This document shows, piece after piece, positions 31,002 to 35,539 of a DNA stretch of 35,539 nt. The notes beneath the pieces were generated by a model, which was given only the letters and a program-made list of their open reading frames with translations, was not told the DNA's origin and searched no databases. The first letter of the stretch is position 1, and each line of letters begins with the position of its first letter. The stretch covers positions 1 through 35,539 of the forward strand of contig JAPOLI010000001.1 in assembly GCA_029977205.1 (NCBI GenBank), in the 5' to 3' direction. The position numbers were made by a program, and so were the translations under genes. Source of the stretch: a bacterium. Lineage in GTDB: Bacteria; Actinomycetota; Thermoleophilia; Miltoncostaeales; Miltoncostaeaceae.

Positions 31002-31990
31002 CCGCGACCCCGGAATCCGATCAGGGCCTGGCGGTCGGATCCAATCGCCGCCAGGAGCCACACATCGGCAGGGCGGGTGCGGTCGGGGATCGTGATGCGG
31101 GTCGTCGAGGCGGGTCCGGTGACCGAGTAGCCCAGCTGGTCGCCCAGCACGGGCTGATCGGCCCGCCCGCCCGGGGAGCCGAGGCGCTGGCGAAGGGTCA
31201 GGGTCACCTGCGGGTCACCGGCACCCTGCACGGCCACGCCGACCTCTCCGCCCGAGGACGGCGCGGCGGGCACCGGTCGGGCCACGAGGTGCCCCACCCA
31301 GCAGGTGCGCGCGTCGGAGAACGTGTTGCCCTGGTCATCACGGGCCGCCACCTCGACCACCTGGAGGCCGGGCGGCACCAGATCCCCGTCGGTGTCCCGT
31401 CCGCGCCAGTTCCAGGTGGTCGCACCGCGGGCGCCGAGCGTGCGGGGACCCGCCGTCACCTGCGTTCCGGTGACCGCGAATCGCACGGTGACAGGCTCGC
31501 CCGGGGCGCTCACGGTGGTTCGGCACGCGAGGGCCGCGCTCTCGACGGTGACCCGGGGGCGCGGCGCGGTGGTATCCACCACCAGCTTCCGGCTCTTCGC
31601 GAACCGCTTCTCACCCGCCTGGGCCTTGAGGTCAACCGCATAGACACCGTCCGGCACCCGGCGGCCACTCGGGTCGGTGCCATCCCAGCGCACGGCGAGG
31701 GTGCGGCTGCGCACCGTGCGATCGCTATCCGTGAGCTCTGCCAGGAGCCTGCCGTCAGTGGGGTCCGTGATCGTGATGGACACCTTGCTGGGCTCGCTGA
31801 GCCGGATTGCCACCACGGCCTGGCTGCGCCCCTCATCGGTGCCCGGGCTGAAGGCACGCGTGGCGACGAACCGGGTGATGATCGGTGGGGGCGTGGGGAA
31901 GGCGAACGGCAGGACGAATACGCCGAAGGCCACCAGCACGAGGGCGATGATGCCGCCCGCGATGACGCCGCGCCGCCCTTCCGTGGGCAT
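30998..31990 (-). CDS. Membrane-anchored protein with FlgD-type Ig repeats
   Basis: The 330-residue product has one N-terminal membrane helix (about 9-30) and an extracytoplasmic region. Two FlgD_Ig-like units are visible: RWDGTDPSGRRVPDGVYAVDL (starting at 101), and a second with NWRGRDTDGDLVPPGLQVVEV (starting at 194). A final domain (about 230-330) is unassigned. Cys residues near 156 and 220 could pair. It is not flagellar: no flagellar genes are present. A wall-associated or complex-stabilising role is inferred from its place between a methyltransferase and a Wzy-like gene. It shares TGATG with the methyltransferase gene. Confidence 0.75.
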   Translation of the reverse strand: MPTEGRRGVIAGGIIALVLVAFGVFVLPFAFPTPPPIITRFVATRAFSPGTDEGRSQAVVAIRLSEPSKVSITITDPTDGRLLAELTDSDRTVRSRTLAVRWDGTDPSGRRVPDGVYAVDLKAQAGEKRFAKSRKLVVDTTAPRPRVTVESAALACRTTVSAPGEPVTVRFAVTGTQVTAGPRTLGARGATTWNWRGRDTDGDLVPPGLQVVEVAARDDQGNTFSDARTCWVGHLVARPVPAAPSSGGEVGVAVQGAGDPQVTLTLRQRLGSPGGRADQPVLGDQLGYSVTGPASTTRITIPDRTRPADVWLLAAIGSDRQALIGFRGRG

Positions 31991-32763
31991 CAGGGGAGGG
32001 GCCGGAAGCCCAGGACGATGTAGAAGCCGAAGCGACCGAGCGGCGTTCCGGAGGCCCGGCGCTCGAGGTTCCGTACGGAGTCGTAGCGGTAGACGCGGCC
32101 GATCTGCGATCCCACCTTGCCGCCGGGGCGGAAGAAGATGCCGCGCTTGCTCACCGGCACCATCCCTGCCGCGGCGGCGTGCGACTCCAGGTCCACCCAG
32201 GTCTGCCAGTTGTCGATGGGCGCGAGGCTGAGGCGGATCCCGGGTACGCCCTTCTCGGCGAGCCAGCGCCGGGCGCCGGGGAGGCTTCGGCGGTTCGGCG
32301 TGGAGATGACGAGTAGCGCGCCGGGCGCCATTCGGTCGCGCAGCGCGCGCAGGCAGCCGCGGGGATCCTCGAGGTGCTCGAGCACGTCGGTGAGGCAGAC
32401 GAGGTCGAACGGCCCCTCGGGCGGCTCGTACGCGCTGCCCACGTGGGCATCGAGGCGATCCGCGGCGCCGATGTCGGCAAGGCGCGTGCGCGCGATCTCC
32501 ACCGACTCGGGTGAGAGGTCGATGCCCACCCCGGAATATCCCCGGCGGGCGAGCGCCTCGAGGAGGAATCCACCACCGCAGCCGACGTCCAGCACGCGGC
32601 CCCCGGGCCCCGGCCCATAGGCGTCGATTGTCGCGAGCACGCAGGAGATCCGGCTCTGGAGGTGCCAGTTCTGCTGCTCGACCGCGCGCAGGTGGGGTGC
32701 GATGCGGTCGTAGTAGGCCCGGACGTCGTCGAGCTTTTCATCCCCCCGTGCGTCGTCGGTCAT
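31990..32763 (-). CDS. Class I SAM-dependent methyltransferase
   Basis: The 257-residue product has the SAM motif VLDVGCGGGFLLEAL starting at 57, GIDLSPESVEIAR, and CLTDVLEHLEDPRGCL. The order resembles UbiG/COQ3-like and glycan-locus methyltransferases. The C-terminal part has no recognised domain. It could methylate a sugar hydroxyl or end-cap the chain, but the substrate is not readable. The ATG at 32763 overlaps the glycosidase stop (ATGA); the 43-residue upstream extension is discarded because it lies inside the glycosidase gene. Confidence 0.9.
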   Translation of the reverse strand: MTDDARGDEKLDDVRAYYDRIAPHLRAVEQQNWHLQSRISCVLATIDAYGPGPGGRVLDVGCGGGFLLEALARRGYSGVGIDLSPESVEIARTRLADIGAADRLDAHVGSAYEPPEGPFDLVCLTDVLEHLEDPRGCLRALRDRMAPGALLVISTPNRRSLPGARRWLAEKGVPGIRLSLAPIDNWQTWVDLESHAAAAGMVPVSKRGIFFRPGGKVGSQIGRVYRYDSVRNLERRASGTPLGRFGFYIVLGFRPLP

Positions 32764-33878
32764 GGGGCCCACGTCGCGGGCCGCGGCGTCCCGGCGACCT
32801 GCGCCTGGAACTGCGCCCAGGCCGGCTTCGGCGACAGGTTGCCGCGCAGGAGCCCGCCGGTCCAGAAGGGGTTGTCGCTCACGTTGAACCACATGGCCAC
32901 CTCCACGCGCGGGTACCGATTGGCTGCGCGCACGGTGTCCACCAGCCAGGCCGCCTGCTGGGCCTCGCTCACGAAGTAGCGGTGGTAGCGGTTGTAGGAG
33001 GTGTGATAGCCGGTCTCCGTCACGTATATGGGCGCGCCGCTGCGCAGCCTATCCACCAGCTTCGTGATCTGCGGCACGGTCCTCCACGACGGCACGAAGT
33101 ACGCCTTGAGCGGAGGACCGATGGGGTACAGGTGGAAGCTCGCGGCATCGATGGGGACGCGCTGTCGGATCATCTCCTGGAAGAAGGTGATGGTGCCCAC
33201 AGAGGAGTCGGCCTTGTCGCACGCGGAGCCACCCACGGGGCCGGTCACGCCGCCCACGACGATCGACTGGGGGCTGACTGCCTTGATCTTTCCGTACGAC
33301 GCCGCGAGCAGCGCGGAATATGCGCGTGCGGACTGCATGACGTACCGCTTGCCCTGCCGTCGGCATTGCGGGAACCAGAACGTGCCGATATTGGGCTCGT
33401 TCCAGACCTCGATGCGCTTCACGAGCGGCAGCGTGCCGCCGGCACCGTCCGGCCATGTGCCGTTGTAGCGGCGCGCGATGGCGGCGGCGAAGGAGGAGCC
33501 ATCCGCCGCGCGCGGCGCGGCATTGGTCGCACCCGAGCGTGACGCCCATGCCGGAGTCCAGTAGAAGGTGAACATCGGCGTGATGTCCCGGGCGACCAGC
33601 CCGCGCACGATCTGGTCGTAGCGGGCCCAGTCGTACGCGGGGTCTGCGGGATTGGTCGGGTCCGCGGGCTTCGTGGGCGCCACGTACTTCCAGATCACGT
33701 CGACCCGCGTCACCTTCGTGCCGCTCGACTTCAGCAGGTCGAGGCGTGCATCGAGTGCAGCGCCCGAGAGGTTGTGCAGCTGGTCGTCCTGCACGGCGAG
33801 CACCGCCCCGTGCGCCGGGATCGCCGCGAGGCCGCAGGCGGCGGCGAGAGCGATCATCAGCATCCGCAGGTACCTCAC
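32760..33878 (-). CDS. Secreted clan GH-A glycoside hydrolase
   Basis: The 372-residue product has a signal peptide (MLMIALAAACGLAAIPAHG) and a TIM-barrel glycosidase domain. The acid/base Glu161 is in VWNEPN, and the nucleophile Glu288 is in YVTETGYHTS, the usual clan GH-A pair. Segments FTFYWTPAWA and IDAASFHLYPIG support the GH39/GH5-like group. It could trim or release the polysaccharide or lyse a wall glycan during export. The GTG at 33878 overlaps the upstream secreted gene (GTGA); the longer frame upstream is not real. Confidence 0.88.
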   Translation of the reverse strand: MRYLRMLMIALAAACGLAAIPAHGAVLAVQDDQLHNLSGAALDARLDLLKSSGTKVTRVDVIWKYVAPTKPADPTNPADPAYDWARYDQIVRGLVARDITPMFTFYWTPAWASRSGATNAAPRAADGSSFAAAIARRYNGTWPDGAGGTLPLVKRIEVWNEPNIGTFWFPQCRRQGKRYVMQSARAYSALLAASYGKIKAVSPQSIVVGGVTGPVGGSACDKADSSVGTITFFQEMIRQRVPIDAASFHLYPIGPPLKAYFVPSWRTVPQITKLVDRLRSGAPIYVTETGYHTSYNRYHRYFVSEAQQAAWLVDTVRAANRYPRVEVAMWFNVSDNPFWTGGLLRGNLSPKPAWAQFQAQVAGTPRPATWAP

Positions 33879-34930
33879 CGCACCCTCCCGGCGATTCGCA
33901 CCTCGGTCGTGCGCACCGTCTTGGTGCGTCCCTTCACCTTCGCGGTGCGCGATACCCGCTCGAAGACGGCCACGCGGGTGCCGTTGGTGGCGATCGCCGC
34001 GATCGGGCCCCGGGCATCCGTGACCTTGCGGGCCCTGCCCCCGCGGCTGGTGAGGACAGCGCGCCCGGCGCCGATGACGACGGCGCGCCCACCCGCGCCC
34101 ACCTGGGGTCGCACGCTGCCCCGCCACAGCACCTTCACCGCGCCTGATGCGGCGTCGGTGCGGGTCACGCGATAGCCGCCCCTGCGCACCACGGAGACGA
34201 TGAAGCCCGGCACGGCGCGCACCTCCAGCACGCGTCCGCCCTGGGCGGCCTCGCGGATGCCGTCGACCCCGCCGTCGGACGGCGTGCCCCAGCGCACAGT
34301 CGTGCCGCCGACATCGGCCCACGCGGCGATCCCGCGACCGACCGACGCCAGGCGAGGGCCGGGGCGTCCGGGGATCTCCGCCACGGTCACGCGCTCGGCG
34401 CTCTCCACGGGGTCCGCAGATCCGAGCACCGCACCGCCCGCTCCACCTGGCGCGGCGGCGATCCACCGCACGCGCGCGCCATCCAGCCCCGCTCCGTAGG
34501 GGTGCGGCGCCGCACCGTCACCGTCGCTCGAGAGGACGACCTCCGTGCCGCCCGTGCTGCAGCACCACGTGACCGGACCGGCGAACTGGGCACCTGAGGC
34601 GGTGAGCACGAATCCACGCGCGACCCCGGTCGCGCGGATTGCGGCTCCCGTGATCGGGCCCGCGCTGGTGCGCACCGCGACCGGGCCGGTGACGCCCCGG
34701 ATGCGGGTACCCGACACCCGGGCGCGTGCGGCATCGGTGCGCCAGTACGTGAAGGTCCTGGTCTTCGCGACCTGGGTGTCCGACCACACGAGGGTCGGGC
34801 CCGCCATGTCGGCGGTGATCGTGCCCCAGTTGCCGATCCTCACCGCGCCCGACGCCGATGTGGCGCCGGCGGCGAACGCCACGAGCGCACCGCCAGCCAG
34901 CACGGCGATCAGTCGGGGATGGCACCTCAT
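33875..34930 (-). CDS. Secreted hypothetical protein, repetitive beta-rich
   Basis: I do not recognise a family. The 351-residue product has a signal peptide (LIAVLAGGALVAFAAGATSASG) and a low-complexity, strand-rich body with frequent Gly, Val, Arg and Thr. Motifs such as GRGIAAWADVGGTTVRW and GPIAAIATNGTRVAVFE recur in a way that suggests propeller blades. A vicinal Cys pair (TWCCST) is seen. It precedes and overlaps the glycosidase gene (GTGA), so the pair may act together outside the cell. Confidence 0.72.
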   Translation of the reverse strand: MRCHPRLIAVLAGGALVAFAAGATSASGAVRIGNWGTITADMAGPTLVWSDTQVAKTRTFTYWRTDAARARVSGTRIRGVTGPVAVRTSAGPITGAAIRATGVARGFVLTASGAQFAGPVTWCCSTGGTEVVLSSDGDGAAPHPYGAGLDGARVRWIAAAPGGAGGAVLGSADPVESAERVTVAEIPGRPGPRLASVGRGIAAWADVGGTTVRWGTPSDGGVDGIREAAQGGRVLEVRAVPGFIVSVVRRGGYRVTRTDAASGAVKVLWRGSVRPQVGAGGRAVVIGAGRAVLTSRGGRARKVTDARGPIAAIATNGTRVAVFERVSRTAKVKGRTKTVRTTEVRIAGRVR

Positions 34931-35539
34931 GCCAGCGCGCTCCCGGCACGTGCCCCGGCGCGGATGGCCACGACGGCGTCGCGGAGGAGCGCCTCGCTTG
35001 CCGCTGCGCGTGCGGGGTCGGCGAGGGGCGTCATGTTCGTGAGCTGGACGTGGTCGGCGCCTGCCGCCTGGATGCGCAGCACCTCCTGCGCGATGTCGTC
35101 GGGCGTACCGTGGATCACCGTTCCGAGGAGGACCTCGTCCGGCACGGCCGCGGCCAGGGCGAGGGCGTCTTCGCGGCTCACGGACGTCGGCATGAATGAC
35201 GTGAGGCCGAATGCACCGTCCCCGAGCGGATGCCGCGCGCCCACGGCCTCGTAGGCCTCGGACGGGCGCGTGAGGGCGATGAAGCGCATGAGCAGGGATC
35301 CCAGGATCACCGCGCGGGCCTCATCGGCGTCGTCTGCGACGACGACCCGGCAGTAGGCGCCGGCCGTGACGCTGCCCTCTGCGCGACCCGCGGCCCGCTC
35401 GGCATCGCGCACCTGCTCCAGCATGCCGCGATAGGCGTCGGAATCCGTCGTCAGCGGCAGCCAGCCATCACCGAGGCGCCCGGCCAGGGCGAGGCCGCGG
35501 GGCCGGTGGGCGGCGACCCAGATCGGCGGCGGGAGGTCG
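34927..35539 (-). CDS. Luciferase-like (LLM) F420/flavin-dependent oxidoreductase, 5' truncated
   Basis: The visible 203 C-terminal residues read in frame to the right edge, where the window cuts the gene; its start lies beyond 35539. Segments PIWVAAHRPRGLALAGRLGDGWLPL, then GTPDDIAQEVLRIQAAGADHVQLTN, are typical of the bacterial luciferase-like family. In actinobacteria many members use F420, which supports the lineage guess, but the cofactor cannot be proved here. It overlaps the secreted hypothetical gene (ATGA), so it is the first visible gene of the polysaccharide chain; a functional link is uncertain. Confidence 0.88.
   Translation of the reverse strand, partial: DLPPPIWVAAHRPRGLALAGRLGDGWLPLTTDSDAYRGMLEQVRDAERAAGRAEGSVTAGAYCRVVVADDADEARAVILGSLLMRFIALTRPSEAYEAVGARHPLGDGAFGLTSFMPTSVSREDALALAAAVPDEVLLGTVIHGTPDDIAQEVLRIQAAGADHVQLTNMTPLADPARAAASEALLRDAVVAIRAGARAGSALA

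Noticed and set aside
30998-31990. A flagellar hook-capping protein
   Set aside because: Only Ig-like FlgD repeats are present. The FlgD N-terminal region and any flagellar neighbours are missing.
33879-34466. N-terminal extension of the glycosidase gene
   Set aside because: It runs antisense-free but out of frame through the secreted hypothetical gene and would bury a good signal peptide. The GTG at 33878 is better.

Overview
This window looks like the replication-origin neighbourhood of a high-G+C actinobacterium. That placement is my inference. It rests on the high-G+C codon use, Streptomyces/mycobacterial-type DnaA boxes (TTGTCCACA), several predicted leaderless start codons, a partial F420-type luciferase-like oxidoreductase, and the absence of any outer-membrane export gene in the polysaccharide locus. 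A deep-branching class such as Thermoleophilia is possible, but I cannot prove it from sequence alone.

Region 1 (1-7916) is the origin core. On the minus strand lie the 5' end of dnaN, a 426-bp oriC-like spacer with DnaA boxes and a Bacillus-like unwinding element, dnaA, and a GHKL-ATPase/winged-helix gene whose stop codon overlaps the dnaA start. A second DnaA-box cluster separates this leftward operon from the rightward series rpmH-rnpA-yidD-yidC-khpB(jag)-[two parS sites]-rsmG-parA-parB. Most neighbours in that series overlap by 4-8 nt. Replication initiation, ribosome and membrane-protein biogenesis, and ParABS segregation are therefore packed together.

Region 2 (7917-10191) holds a tRNA-Ile(GAU) and a DUF151 bifunctional-nuclease-type protein. 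It also holds a stand-alone AroQ-type chorismate mutase and a tatA-tatC pair. Hairpins lie in both convergent gaps.

Region 3 (10192-35539) is entirely on the minus strand and is a large cell-surface polysaccharide locus. From 35539 down to 13301 nearly every gene overlaps the next at its stop/start codons. In transcription order: LLM oxidoreductase (partial), secreted hypothetical, secreted clan GH-A glycosidase, SAM methyltransferase, membrane-anchored FlgD-Ig-like protein, O-antigen-ligase/Wzy-like protein, GT4, second Wzy-like protein, GT4, ATP-grasp ligase, a deacetylase-GT4 fusion, GT4, initiating sugar-phosphate transferase, second ATP-grasp ligase, Wzz-like protein, PQQ-type beta-propeller, MurJ/Wzx-type flippase, GT39-like membrane glycosyltransferase and a DPM1-like GT2. 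It is followed by a secreted DsbA-fold protein without a CxxC, UDP-xylose synthase and an ABC ATPase without a visible permease. The simplest reading is a Wzx/Wzy-type pathway: the sugar-phosphate transferase starts the lipid-linked repeat, GT4 enzymes extend it, the MurJ-like protein flips it, and Wzy/Wzz polymerise it outside. The deacetylase and ATP-grasp ligases could add amide-linked groups, which is speculative.

The points most worth following are the GHKL-wHTH gene coupled to dnaA, the DnaA-trio-like element, the parS palindrome that contains the rsmG start codon, and the deacetylase-GT4/ATP-grasp set.
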